DNA from: Prevotellaceae bacterium
GTDB taxonomy: Bacteria; Bacteroidota; Bacteroidia; Bacteroidales; Paludibacteraceae
NCBI GenBank assembly: GCA_031261165.1
Contig: JAISJU010000191.1
Span: 1 to 36,922, forward strand
Reading direction: 5' to 3'
Length of the DNA stretch: 36,922 bases
Shown here in pieces: positions 1 through 8,851 of the stretch; positions within the stretch are counted from its first letter, which is position 1; every line of letters starts with the position of its first letter. Position numbers and translations under genes: made by a program. The notes beneath the pieces were generated by a model. The model had not been told where the DNA came from. It ran no database searches and saw nothing but the letters and a program-made list of their open reading frames with translations.

Positions 1-112
1 AAGTCTGCGACTTGTGCCTAAAACACTAGAAGTCTGCGACTTCGAGAAATGAAAAAAAGTGAATAAAACAAAGTTGCAAACTTTGATTGTTTTAGGCACA
101 AGTCGCAGACTT
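1..112. repeat. Inverted-repeat hairpin element
   Basis: Bases 1-24 are the exact reverse complement of 89-112, so the segment can form a 24-bp stem. A further partial copy of the arm (AAGTCTGCGACTT) lies at 31-43, and a related hairpin (AAGTTGCAAACTT) lies at 71-83. The left arm starts at the window edge, so the element may extend further left. It contains no plausible gene. It resembles the short intergenic palindromes common in Bacteroidota genomes. Confidence 0.8.
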
Positions 113-132
113 GCGCCAGATAGGGTTAAGTT

Positions 133-285
133 AGCCCGTTAGGGCTTGCATATCAATAGAATGACAATATCTATATTTGTTTAAATGTCCGTAGGACATT
201 CACAATAGTTATTTTTGTGTATTCCCTACGGGAAAAAAGACCAAACAAAGCATTTTTTCTATTGATATGAATGCCCTATCGGGCA
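133..285. repeat. Composite palindromic element of four nested hairpins
   Basis: An outer 13-bp inverted repeat (149-161 against 257-269) encloses two small hairpins, ATGTCC-GGACAT at 185-199 and TTCCC-GGGAA at 222-234. It is flanked by two more, AGCCC-GGGCT at 133-146 and TGCCC-GGGCA at 272-285. All four share a CC-GTA-GG-like centre. There is no coding potential. The regular nesting suggests a small non-autonomous repeat rather than a terminator. Confidence 0.7.
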
Positions 286-321
286 AAAAAATACATTTTT
301 AACCCGTGATTCGCATAAAAA

Positions 322-397
322 ACAAATATCGCGCAGCAAATATCGTAAAACAAATATCGCGTAGCAAATATCAAAATATCGTATAAAAACAAATATC
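322..397. repeat. CAAATATC tandem-like repeats upstream of purA
   Basis: CAAATATC or a one-base variant occurs about six times between 322 and 397, several with GCG(C/T)AGCAAATATCG-type spacers, and ends 9 bases before the purA start. I see no clear TAnnTTTGC promoter here, so purA transcription may start within or before this AT-rich tract. Whether the repeats are regulatory or a by-product of slippage cannot be told from the sequence. Confidence 0.6.
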
Positions 398-402
398 AAT
401 AA

Positions 403-1671
<1,269 letters not shown>

Positions 1672-1690
1672 AAGGATATTGCAATATATA

Positions 1691-1924
1691 AGAAATTGTT
1701 TTTGAATTTTGTGTTTAAAGGCTGAAAGCCTTATATAATCCAGCACAGGGCAACGCCCTGTGTAAGTTGGAATGCCACAACACAAGCCCTGAAAGGGCGG
1801 CTGCATATTATGGATTTCGCCCTTTCAGGGCTTTATATGATACGTTATTCATTCGTAGGGCGTTGCCCTACGCTGGATTATATAAGGCTTTCAGCCTTTA
1901 AATACAAAATTCAAAACAGTTTCT
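1691..1924. repeat. 234-bp palindromic element (MITE-like)
   Basis: The left arm 1691-1744 and right arm 1872-1924 are near-perfect reverse complements, with only a few changes over about 53 bp. The interior carries three more hairpins: CAGGGCAACGCCCTG (1745-1760 region), a pair of GCCCTGAAAGGGC-type arms (about 1784-1832), and GTAGGGCGTTGCCCTAC (about 1855-1872). No open frame of note lies inside. The size and terminal inverted repeats fit a non-autonomous mobile element or a REP-like cluster. I could not identify a target-site duplication with confidence. Confidence 0.75.
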
Positions 1925-1927
1925 AAG

Positions 1928-1970
1928 AACTTTTCCAAGGTTTCAAAACTTTGGAAAAGTTTTATTTTTT
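1928..1970 (+). terminator. Rho-independent terminator after purA
   Basis: AACTTTTCCAA (1928-1938) pairs perfectly with TTGGAAAAGTT (1951-1961), leaving a 12-base loop, and a T-rich run follows. It lies downstream of purA and the palindromic element. A weaker relative of the same stem occurs at about 14798-14829 after the FISUMP gene. Confidence 0.65.
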
Positions 1971-2026
1971 TCTTTCTGTATGTAAAATTTCTTTCTTTTT
2001 TCTCGTTCAATATAAATTTTATTATT

Positions 2027-2035
2027 TATCTTTGC
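2027..2035 (+). promoter_or_regulatory. Bacteroidota -7 promoter element (TATCTTTGC)
   Basis: The sequence matches the TAnnTTTG -7 consensus of the Bacteroidota primary sigma factor. The first gene starts 272 bases later and a terminator lies between, so this promoter probably drives the structured RNA at 2040-2270. Confidence 0.65.
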
Positions 2036-2039
2036 CCCA

Positions 2040-2270
2040 TAATTCCAAATGGCTCAAAATGTTGAGTTTTTGGAAAGACATTTTATCTGTTAGCGTTCAA
2101 CGCTTTATTCTTTGCTATCATAAAAATTTGGCGATTTTACTTGATACACGCATTAGGATAAAAGTGATGTTCATATCTATGGTGTGAACTTGACTTATAT
2201 CTCTGCGTGTAAGGTTACGCCAAATTACCGATGATAGCGGGAAACAGTTAAGTTTCACGCTATTTTTTAT
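2040..2270 (+). ncRNA. Candidate structured RNA, possibly 6S-like or an attenuator
   Basis: A promoter (2027-2035) and a terminator hairpin (2234-2263 plus T-run) bracket about 230 bases with no convincing gene. The interior folds as one long rod: GCTATCAT (2114-2121) pairs with ATGATAGC (2231-2238), ATTTGGCG (2126-2133) with CGCCAAAT (2218-2225), ACACGCA (2146-2152) with TGCGTGT (2204-2210), and GTTCA (2169-2173) with TGAAC (2185-2189), with large internal loops between. A separate 5' hairpin pairs TTCCAA with TTGGAA (about 2042-2078). The rod with open bubbles recalls 6S RNA. However, the outermost helix shares bases 2234-2238 with the terminator, so a switch controlling the downstream operon is also possible. 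I do not recognise the family. Confidence 0.5.
2234..2270 (+). terminator. Terminator upstream of the secreted-protein operon
   Basis: ATAGCGGGAAAC (2234-2245) pairs with GTTTCACGCTAT (2252-2263) apart from one mismatch, and six to seven Ts follow. Its 5' arm overlaps the strand that would close the upstream RNA rod (2231-2238), so the two folds compete. Confidence 0.6.
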
Positions 2271-2306
2271 TTTCTCTATATTAACCTTATAAACCACTTT
2301 TTTACT

Positions 2307-3794
2307 ATGAAAAAATTAATTTTATTATTGAGTTTTACAACTCTCGCGCTTTCGTCTTATGCGCAGGAAAACAATCAAGACGAGGAAACAAGACGGATTA
2401 TGAAGATGTACAATCAGGCAGGTATGGCTATGAAAATGAACAACATAGACGATGCCATTTCCCGCTATGAGGAAATTATCCGTTTAGCACCCGATTTTCC
2501 CGACACTTATATGATGTTGGGCGATGCGTATGCCAAAAAGACCGGCGATGTATCGGCTGTGGAAAAAGCCATCAAAGCGTATCAGCAGTATTTGCAACTA
2601 AATCCGCAAGCCGAAAATGCAGACGAAGTGCAAGCCGTTATTGACCAAATGGAATATCTATTTGGTACATTGCACAAGAAAGAAGAAGCGCGGGCAAATT
2701 TAATCGGCAGGTGGGCATCGAACATTGATAGCGATGCGCCCTGTCTCTTTATCTTGAACATACAGGAAATTGCCGGAAAAATCAAGATAGACCTTGAGCC
2801 GAGTTCTATGGCATATTCCGCAAATCTTGTCAGCAAAACGGCTTATGCCGAAACAACCGAAGACGGCGGCTATTTCTTTTATTTTACAGACGACAACACC
2901 TACTTGCCCTCGCAAGCGAGTTACAACCTGAACAGAGGACTGATGAATTATAACATTGGTACTTTTGGCGGACAATACAGCGGTATATTGGGCATTGTCG
3001 GAAACGGGATAATTGACGCCATACAGGAAAATGACATTGCAAAAAATACCCGCAAAATATATGAACTGAAACTAATGCCCGCAGGCAACAAATTTGAGGG
3101 AGTATTGCATTTTGTGCATAAAACAGCATCGCAGACAGGCGAAAAAGTGCTTGCGGATAGCATTGTTGTGTTGGATTTTGAGAAAATGAATAAAAACTTT
3201 GTTAATAAATATCCCGTGAGATTTGCTTCGGGAGAACTTTGGGAATATCGTGATGGCAAGTATATAAGAAAGATAGATAAAAAAGATGCAAAAACAAATG
3301 TTTTTAAAGATTGTCCTGAAATATATAAGCAATACAGAAGAGGTTCTAAACAGTTTTGGACAGGCTTTGCTTTCACCGAGATTTCAGGTGGTGCTGTCAT
3401 TATAGGCAGCGTGTCTTGGGCTATTGCTGGAGGTTATGATTATGACAAAGAAATAAGAAATTTACAAGATTATATAGAGCGTAAAAAAAGAGATTACCCT
3501 TCCCTTTGGTCAAGCGGTTATTTTAGTAATGAAATCGCACAAAAAGAAAAGTACATAGAAAAGGAAAAGAATAAAATGAAGAATTTTGTAAGCATAGGTA
3601 AAGCGTTAACCATCGCCGGTGTTGCAGGATTAGGCGTTTCAATCCCAATAATGATAAACGGGAATAAAAAAGGGAAAAAAGCCATCAATATGTACAATGA
3701 ATTGCACAAAAACAAACGAAAAAACGCCCTTTCGGAGTTGGAATTCAACTTAAATGTAAGCGGTAATAGTTTGGGACTTGTGGTAAATTTTTAG
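2307..3794 (+). CDS. Secreted/envelope TPR-repeat protein
   Basis: The 495-residue product starts with a signal peptide (hydrophobic stretch, cleavage expected after SSYAQ at about residue 20). TPR-like helices follow at about 28-115 (for example AISRYEEIIRLAPDFPDTY and AYQQYLQLNPQAENA), which normally bind other proteins. The middle region (about 130-330) is beta-rich and unrecognised. Two hydrophobic helices, at about 353-375 and 437-457, flank a lysine-rich charged stretch, so the C-terminal part may be membrane-anchored. It is the first gene of a three-gene operon (3 bases to the next start, then 22), all with signal peptides. This suggests one envelope-associated assembly of unknown function. 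The ATG at 2307 gives a proper signal peptide. Confidence 0.75.
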   Translation: MKKLILLLSFTTLALSSYAQENNQDEETRRIMKMYNQAGMAMKMNNIDDAISRYEEIIRLAPDFPDTYMMLGDAYAKKTGDVSAVEKAIKAYQQYLQLNPQAENADEVQAVIDQMEYLFGTLHKKEEARANLIGRWASNIDSDAPCLFILNIQEIAGKIKIDLEPSSMAYSANLVSKTAYAETTEDGGYFFYFTDDNTYLPSQASYNLNRGLMNYNIGTFGGQYSGILGIVGNGIIDAIQENDIAKNTRKIYELKLMPAGNKFEGVLHFVHKTASQTGEKVLADSIVVLDFEKMNKNFVNKYPVRFASGELWEYRDGKYIRKIDKKDAKTNVFKDCPEIYKQYRRGSKQFWTGFAFTEISGGAVIIGSVSWAIAGGYDYDKEIRNLQDYIERKKRDYPSLWSSGYFSNEIAQKEKYIEKEKNKMKNFVSIGKALTIAGVAGLGVSIPIMINGNKKGKKAINMYNELHKNKRKNALSELEFNLNVSGNSLGLVVNF

Positions 3795-3797
3795 ATT

Positions 3798-4925
3798 ATG
3801 GATATGAAAAGAAAAAAGATTAAATATTTAAAAAGAATTATTCCGGTAATTCTATTATTTTGTGTCAATGCGGCTTATGGACAATGGCGTTTTGATTATA
3901 GCATAAATCCAAGTGGTATCAGTTGTGCAAAATTAGGTTATAGCGGGACAAGAAAGGCACTTGGTAACCCTCGTACAGGTGGATTTTCTACGCAACAGGA
4001 ATGTGAGCAGCACAGGCAACAGTTGGCGGGGAAAACTGTTCGGGTTTCCGGTGATTGCACAGTCAAAGTAGAATGTCAGCCTTGTACGGGCAGTAATTCG
4101 TCTTCGGGCAGTAGCAGCAGTAATTCCGGCAGCAACCCCAACACTTCCTTAGAAGCCGTAACAAGCACCTACCGCCCCATTCAGGTGAACACCGATATAG
4201 ATTTTAATGCCATCTATAATCAAAATGGAAATAATGAACTTCTTTTTGCCGATAATGTAAAAAAGCCTGTGCAAAACACACAGCCGGAAGTATCCGTTAC
4301 TGCCGGTAGTGTTTCCGGTGATAATTTTATAAATAATTTGCAGAAGCATAAGCAAAAAAATGAGGGTTTTGATTTGAATACTGTGATGACACCGAGAAAA
4401 GATTATCCTTATTTGCCAAATTATGCCGCTGATGCTATGAAAAAGAATTATCAACGAAAAAGCCGACCAATTGAAAATCAAAAAATCGAATACAAAATCC
4501 CATACATTGATTTAATAGCAGGAACGACAAAAGCAGTCATAGGTTTGGCAGGGGCGATGGAGGCATTCGTTGCTATTCCTGCTGTAAATCTTGCAGTAGA
4601 AGACAGCAAAGTACTTTACAAAATAGTAAAATCACAGATTACAGGTGAATATTATGATGTAACAACAAAGGAAATTTGGCAAAATGCTTTTGGCGAAAAT
4701 GGGGAAAAACTAGAACAAGAACTCATCGATTGGGCTGAAGGCTTGCCGGTAAGCGCGGTGACAGGTGGGTTTAGGAAAGCAGGCGAAATACATTTAGTTT
4801 ACTCTGGCGTAGAGCCTATTCGGGCTGCTAAAGATTTAGAACGACTTGATAAAGCGGTAAGTGTTGTTCAGACCGGTTGGCAAGAAGTAGGAAAATGGCG
4901 CAAACAACTTAGCGAAGATTTTTAG
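3798..4925 (+). CDS. Secreted protein of unknown function
   Basis: I do not recognise this 375-residue protein. It has a basic, hydrophobic N-terminus typical of a signal peptide, with cleavage expected after AAYGQ. An in-frame ATG two codons in (3804) is an equally good start. Residues about 30-95 contain several cysteines (SCAKLG, QECEQ, GDCTVKVECQPC) that could form disulphides outside the cytoplasm. A low-complexity Ser/Asn/Gly linker follows (about 95-112). The C-terminal half has a hydrophobic segment near 240-262 (IAGTTKAVIGLAGAMEAFVA) and ends in a helical charged region. It starts 3 bases after the TPR gene, so co-translation is likely. Confidence 0.65.
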   Translation: MDMKRKKIKYLKRIIPVILLFCVNAAYGQWRFDYSINPSGISCAKLGYSGTRKALGNPRTGGFSTQQECEQHRQQLAGKTVRVSGDCTVKVECQPCTGSNSSSGSSSSNSGSNPNTSLEAVTSTYRPIQVNTDIDFNAIYNQNGNNELLFADNVKKPVQNTQPEVSVTAGSVSGDNFINNLQKHKQKNEGFDLNTVMTPRKDYPYLPNYAADAMKKNYQRKSRPIENQKIEYKIPYIDLIAGTTKAVIGLAGAMEAFVAIPAVNLAVEDSKVLYKIVKSQITGEYYDVTTKEIWQNAFGENGEKLEQELIDWAEGLPVSAVTGGFRKAGEIHLVYSGVEPIRAAKDLERLDKAVSVVQTGWQEVGKWRKQLSEDF

Positions 4926-4947
4926 CATTTTAATAACATAAGAACAA

Positions 4948-5760
4948 ATGAGAAAACAAATATTTACATTACTGATTATCTGCTGTTTTCCTTTTTACGG
5001 AATGGCACAAACAAACGAAAAGATTTCTTGTGAAATACTTTTGAACAGCAAAATGTTAAAACCATTTGAAGAAATTTCTTTTGTTTCTTCAATGGATATT
5101 ACGCCAGACGGATTTGTGTTGCTTTCTACCGACAAACAGTTTTACATATTAGGTAAGGGCGGTATGCTGCCTCTTTCCGAGAAAATGCAGGAAAGAATAA
5201 ACGCTTTTAGCATAACTACGGACAATGTATTGATGTTTGCCTGCGGAAAAGAATTGTGTTATTTGGACAGTATCGGCAAACGCAGCAAATTATTCGATTT
5301 ACCCGACAACGAAATGCGCTTGCAAGCAGGTGCAGATGTGTTGTATCTGTATGGAAAAGATAAGGACAAATATGTTATCTATGTACTGATGCAAGGTGCA
5401 AAATACCTCACATTGTTGGAATATCCCGCACCTATTACGTCTGTGTTGGAATTAGAAGGCAATGTGCTTTTTGCTGCCGGAAACAAGATTATACTTGTAG
5501 ATATAAACGGCAGGAAAACAGATAATTTGCTGATTTTACCGAATGAAAATGACAGTATTATTTCTATGACCAATGACTTTGTGCATCATACATTGTATTT
5601 TTCTACCAATCACTCTGTTTATCGTGTTAAGGGCAAAACGGTAGAATGTATAAGCGAAGATGTAGGCGGTATTTTAAAATATGACGGCGAAGGTCTTTTA
5701 ATATTCAACAATGAGGAAAAATATCTTGTTCGCTTGAGAAATAAAATATTGGAAAAATAA
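4948..5760 (+). CDS. Secreted beta-propeller-like protein, unknown function
   Basis: The 270-residue product begins with a clear signal peptide (cleavage expected after YGMAQ). The rest consists of repeated short strands with the rhythm of a beta-propeller: stretches such as TPDGFVLLSTDKQFYILG, DNVLMFACGKELCYLD and GNVLFAAGNKIILVDI recur about every 40-45 residues. No catalytic motif is visible. It is the last gene of the three-gene operon that begins at 2307, 22 bases after its neighbour. The propeller reading is an inference from spacing and hydrophobic pattern only. Confidence 0.65.
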   Translation: MRKQIFTLLIICCFPFYGMAQTNEKISCEILLNSKMLKPFEEISFVSSMDITPDGFVLLSTDKQFYILGKGGMLPLSEKMQERINAFSITTDNVLMFACGKELCYLDSIGKRSKLFDLPDNEMRLQAGADVLYLYGKDKDKYVIYVLMQGAKYLTLLEYPAPITSVLELEGNVLFAAGNKIILVDINGRKTDNLLILPNENDSIISMTNDFVHHTLYFSTNHSVYRVKGKTVECISEDVGGILKYDGEGLLIFNNEEKYLVRLRNKILEK

Positions 5761-5815
5761 AAATTCAGGCGGATTGTTTTGGGTGAAATTCATTGCTAAT
5801 GTTAATTATTAATCG

Positions 5816-5823
5816 TATCTTTG
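5816..5823 (+). promoter_or_regulatory. -7 promoter element (TATCTTTG) of the FNT channel gene
   Basis: TATCTTTG lies 23 bases before the ATG at 5847, with a TTG -33-like triplet about 20 bases upstream (5793-5795). This supports both the start choice and a transcript separate from the preceding operon. Confidence 0.65.
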
Positions 5824-5846
5824 TCCGCTGAAATAACAGCATTATT

Positions 5847-6680
5847 ATGTCCGCAAAATCCCCCAACGAAATCCTCGAATACACCTCGCAAGTTTCCGTT
5901 GCCAAAGCCGACAGAGGTATTGCCAAGCAAATCGTTTTGGCAATAATGGCAGGCGCGTTCATTGCTTTTGCCTCCGAAGGCTCGAATATGGCGGCGTTCA
6001 ACCTCTTTGCCAATCCGGCGACTTACGGACTTGGCAAAGTGTTGGCGGGCGCGGTGTTCGGCACAGGGCTGATGCTCGTGGTGGTGGCGGGCGGCGAACT
6101 TTTTACCGGCAATTCGCTGATGATTGTCGGCATTCTCGACCGCAAAATCCGCCTGTCAAGAATGCTTGCGAACTGGTTTTGGGTGTATATCGGCAATTTC
6201 ATCGGCAGCCTGCTCATCGCTTATATGATGAACAAGTCCAATCTGTTTAACAGCGGTGCGTTTTTGCTTGGTGGACAGACGATTAAGATTGCGGCTTACA
6301 AAACTTCGCTGTCGTTTGAGGCGGCGTTTTTCTTGGGCATAATGTGCAATTGGTTGGTTTGTTTGGCGGTGTGGGTGTCCTACGCCTCGCACGATGTCAG
6401 CGGCAAACTGCTTGCCTGTTTCTTTATCATCGGGCTGTTTATCACATCGGGGTTTGAACACTGCGTGGCAAATATGTACTATATTCCGGCGGGCATTCTC
6501 GCCAAAGCCAATGCGGACTGGGCGGCGGCATCGGGTTTGACTGCCGAAGCCCTCGCTAACCTGAATTGGGGGAGTTTTGTTGTGAAAAACCTGCTGCCGG
6601 TAACGCTTGGCAATATTGTTGGCGGGGCTTTGATGGTGGGAGTGGGGTATTGGTTTGGATTGAAGCGTGTGAAAAAATGA
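5847..6680 (+). CDS. Formate/nitrite transporter (FNT) family channel
   Basis: FNT proteins are pentameric inner-membrane channels for small anions such as formate, nitrite or hydrosulphide. The 277-residue product has the usual length and six hydrophobic helices. It contains FNT-type signatures: AFIAFASEGS in the first helix, GGELFTGNSLMI after helix two, NWLVCLAVWVS, and the FEHCVANMYYIPAGI segment around the pore histidine. The N-terminus (SPNEILEYTSQVSVAKA) is the typical amphipathic lead-in. Which anion is carried cannot be read from sequence, and no formate lyase or nitrite reductase gene is nearby. It has its own promoter and a following terminator. Confidence 0.88.
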   Translation: MSAKSPNEILEYTSQVSVAKADRGIAKQIVLAIMAGAFIAFASEGSNMAAFNLFANPATYGLGKVLAGAVFGTGLMLVVVAGGELFTGNSLMIVGILDRKIRLSRMLANWFWVYIGNFIGSLLIAYMMNKSNLFNSGAFLLGGQTIKIAAYKTSLSFEAAFFLGIMCNWLVCLAVWVSYASHDVSGKLLACFFIIGLFITSGFEHCVANMYYIPAGILAKANADWAAASGLTAEALANLNWGSFVVKNLLPVTLGNIVGGALMVGVGYWFGLKRVKK

Positions 6681-6692
6681 GATTTGAAACAA

Positions 6693-6724
6693 GACGTAAC
6701 ACGTTTTTGAAAACGTGTTACGTC
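6693..6724. repeat. GACGTAACACG hairpin repeat, copy 1
   Basis: GACGTAACACGTTTT and AAAACGTGTTACGTC form a near-perfect stem with almost no loop. The same palindrome recurs between manA and murB (8810-8841), and half of it recurs at about 21795-21807. It sits just after the FNT gene and may act as a terminator in both directions. Confidence 0.7.
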
Positions 6725-6746
6725 TAAAACAGGAAAAGATTTTCCT

Positions 6747-6785
6747 AAAAGAAATTCCATTTCTCAAAAAATGGAATTTCTTTTT
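6747..6785 (+). terminator. Terminator after the FNT gene
   Basis: GAAATTCCAT (6751-6760) pairs with ATGGAATTTC (6771-6780), extended by A:T pairs, and the stem is followed by a run of Ts. A smaller hairpin, AGGAAAA/TTTTCCT, lies just before it at 6731-6746. Confidence 0.7.
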
Positions 6786-6804
6786 CCGAATAAAAATAAA
6801 GTTG

Positions 6805-6813
6805 TACCTTTGC
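6805..6813 (+). promoter_or_regulatory. -7 promoter element (TACCTTTGC) of the zinc peptidase gene
   Basis: An exact TAnnTTTGC match, 68 bases before the ATG at 6881 and directly after the preceding gene's terminator, giving a leader of about 60 bases. Confidence 0.7.
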
Positions 6814-6880
6814 GGCGCAGTCAATCATTATTGGCACACAATTTGCAAGTACAATCACTAAACAATTAAAACTAAAGAAT

Positions 6881-7567
6881 ATGAATCTTCCTATTATTTG
6901 GATTATTTTCGGCGCATTCGCCTTAATCAGTTGGATTATACAAAAACGACTGACTTCAAAATTTGAAAAATATTCAAAAATTCCCATTCCCAACGGAATG
7001 ACCGGTCGCGATGTGGCAGAAAAAATGCTGAACGACAGCGGTATTTACGATGTAAAAGTACTCCACACGCCCGGCAGGCTGACCGACCACTACAACCCCG
7101 CCGACAAAACCGTGAATTTGAGCGAGGGCGTGTATGCGAGCAACAGCATTGCCGCCGCTGCCGTAGCCGCCCACGAGTGCGGACACGCCGTGCAACACGC
7201 GCAGGCTTATGAGTTCCTGACCTTGCGCTCAAAACTTGTGCCTGCCGTCAGTTTCGCCTCCAAATATATGTCGTGGGTATTGCTCGCGGGCATTATTTTG
7301 GTGCAAAGTTTTCCCTATCTGCTCTTGGCGGGGATAATCCTGTTTGCCAGCACTACGCTGTTCAGTTTCATTACTTTACCGGTGGAAATCAACGCGAGCA
7401 AACGCGCTCTGATTTGGCTCAACGGCGCAGGCATTACCAACGTTGCCACACACGACAAAGCCGAAGATGCCCTTCGCACGGCGGCTTATACTTATGTGGT
7501 GGCTGCGCTCAGTTCGTTGGCGACTTTGGTGTATTATGTTTGGATTTATTTGGGAAGAAGAGACTAA
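6881..7567 (+). CDS. Membrane-bound neutral zinc metallopeptidase (YugP-type)
   Basis: The 228-residue protein matches the putative neutral zinc metallopeptidase family (YugP type). It has an N-terminal membrane helix (residues 3-20), the HECGHAVQHA zinc motif at 98-107 (zinc ligands His98 and His102, catalytic Glu99), and further hydrophobic helices at about 130-170 and 205-222. Family members also carry GR(L)TDHYNP and the LPVEINAS(K)RA segment, both present here. It is expected to cut membrane or periplasm-facing substrates, none of which is known from context. It has its own promoter and is not in an obvious operon. Confidence 0.87.
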   Translation: MNLPIIWIIFGAFALISWIIQKRLTSKFEKYSKIPIPNGMTGRDVAEKMLNDSGIYDVKVLHTPGRLTDHYNPADKTVNLSEGVYASNSIAAAAVAAHECGHAVQHAQAYEFLTLRSKLVPAVSFASKYMSWVLLAGIILVQSFPYLLLAGIILFASTTLFSFITLPVEINASKRALIWLNGAGITNVATHDKAEDALRTAAYTYVVAALSSLATLVYYVWIYLGRRD

Positions 7568-7652
7568 ATCTAATAAATGAATAATTGAATAAAAGAATGA
7601 TTGATGTGAGTGATTGATAACTTCTAATGTTATATTTTACAAGTAAAAAGAA

Positions 7653-7749
7653 CTTCGCGACTTTGCAACTTTGCGAACTTAGCGTTTAGTATAAAACTTA
7701 TTTTTATTCATACTAAACGCTAAGTACGCTGAAACGCAAAGGCGCAAAG
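7653..7749. repeat. CTTTGCG-type palindromic repeat
   Basis: A perfect 16-bp stem (7677-7692 with 7710-7725, ACTTAGCGTTTAGTAT arms) is nested inside imperfect outer arms made of CTTTGCAACTTTGCG and CGCAAAGGCGCAAAG. It lies alone between the zinc peptidase gene and manA. Nothing else is visible in 7568-7828 apart from AT-rich sequence with repeated ATTCAATTATT near 7795-7822. Confidence 0.7.
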
Positions 7750-7828
7750 AAATATTACATTAACTTTTAATTACTACTTAATCATTTTCATTTATTCAAT
7801 TATTCATTTATTCAATTATTAATTCAAA

Positions 7829-8800
7829 ATGTTGTATCCATTAAAATTTAAGTCCATCGGCAAAGAAAGAATTTGGGGTGGGGAAAAGTTGAAAACGCTT
7901 TTCAATAAAGATTTTTCGCCCTTGCAAGATGTGGGCGAAAGTTGGGAACTCTCTGATGTGGAGGGCGATGTGTCGGTTGTAACCAACGGTTTTTTGCGCG
8001 AAAACACGTTGCGCGAACTGATTGAGGTGTATATGGGCGACCTCGTGGGCGACCACGTGTATGAGGCGTTTGGCAACACGTTTCCGCTGCTCATCAAGTT
8101 TCTTGATGCGAATGACGATTTGTCGATACAAGTTCACCCCGACAATGATTTGGCACTGAAACGCCACTATTCCTATGGCAAGACCGAGATTTGGTACGTG
8201 CTTGATGCAGAGCCTGATGCAAAACTGATTTCGGGTTTTGCCAAGCCGATAAGCAAAGAGGAATACCTCAAACATCTCGAAAACAACACGTTGAGCGAGG
8301 TTATGAAGTGGCACAATGTGAGCAAAGGCGATGTGTTCTACATTCCGGCGGGCAAAGTACACGCGATAGGGAAGGGCAACGTGATTTTGGAAATTCAGCA
8401 GACTTCTGATGTTACCTACCGTATTTACGACTACAACCGCACGGACAGCAAGGGCAATACCCGTGAATTGCACACGGAACTTGCGCTTGATGCCATCAAT
8501 TTCGATTTCTCGGAAAACGATAAGACGCTGTACGGCAGCAAGAAAAATGCGGAAAACGAAATAATCCGCACGCCGTTTTTCAACATCAACCAATTGAAAA
8601 TAGACCGGCCTTTGGCACGAGATTATTACGAGTTGGACAGTTTTGTGATACTGATTTGCACCAACGGCAGCGCGAAAATCCACTGCCCTGACGGCGAAGA
8701 AACGATAACGAAAGGCGAAACGGTGCTGATACCTGCCGAATTGACTGATATTGAACTTGTGCCTGACGGAACGGCAGAAGTGATTGAGGTTTTTGTCTGA
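7829..8800 (+). CDS. manA: Mannose-6-phosphate isomerase, class I
   Basis: This cytoplasmic zinc enzyme interconverts mannose 6-phosphate and fructose 6-phosphate, linking mannose use and GDP-sugar synthesis to glycolysis. The 323-residue product is the short form found in Bacteroidota and Firmicutes. The metal ligands are visible: Gln101 and His103 in SIQVHPDN, Glu120 in GKTEIWYV, and His178 in PAGKVHAIG. The ESWELSD segment (37-43) is also typical. The C-terminal 100 residues form the second cupin-like part. No clear -7 element lies in the 260 bases upstream, which are filled by a palindromic repeat. The gene converges on murB. Confidence 0.93.
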   Translation: MLYPLKFKSIGKERIWGGEKLKTLFNKDFSPLQDVGESWELSDVEGDVSVVTNGFLRENTLRELIEVYMGDLVGDHVYEAFGNTFPLLIKFLDANDDLSIQVHPDNDLALKRHYSYGKTEIWYVLDAEPDAKLISGFAKPISKEEYLKHLENNTLSEVMKWHNVSKGDVFYIPAGKVHAIGKGNVILEIQQTSDVTYRIYDYNRTDSKGNTRELHTELALDAINFDFSENDKTLYGSKKNAENEIIRTPFFNINQLKIDRPLARDYYELDSFVILICTNGSAKIHCPDGEETITKGETVLIPAELTDIELVPDGTAEVIEVFV

Positions 8801-8809
8801 ATTGTTAAA

Positions 8810-8841
8810 GACGTAACACGTTTTTAGAAACGTGTTACGTC
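8810..8841. terminator. Bidirectional terminator / GACGTAACACG repeat, copy 2
   Basis: GACGTAACACGTTT and AAACGTGTTACGTC pair perfectly between the convergent genes manA and murB, so the hairpin can end transcription from both sides. It is the same palindrome as at 6693-6724, differing only at the centre. Confidence 0.7.
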
Positions 8842-8851
8842 TATTAGACTA

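Noticed and set aside
322..397. CAAATATC repeats as a CRISPR array
   Set aside because: The units are 8-9 bases with irregular, very short spacing and no Cas genes nearby, so this is simple repetition.
1951..2187. A 78-codon forward frame after purA
   Set aside because: It begins in the purA terminator, crosses the promoter at 2027 and covers the structured-RNA candidate. Its product is rich in Phe, Tyr, Leu and Lys, as expected from AT-rich non-coding DNA.
7841..8683. 280-codon reverse frame opposite manA
   Set aside because: manA carries all metal ligands and spans the same DNA. The antisense frame has no recognisable features.
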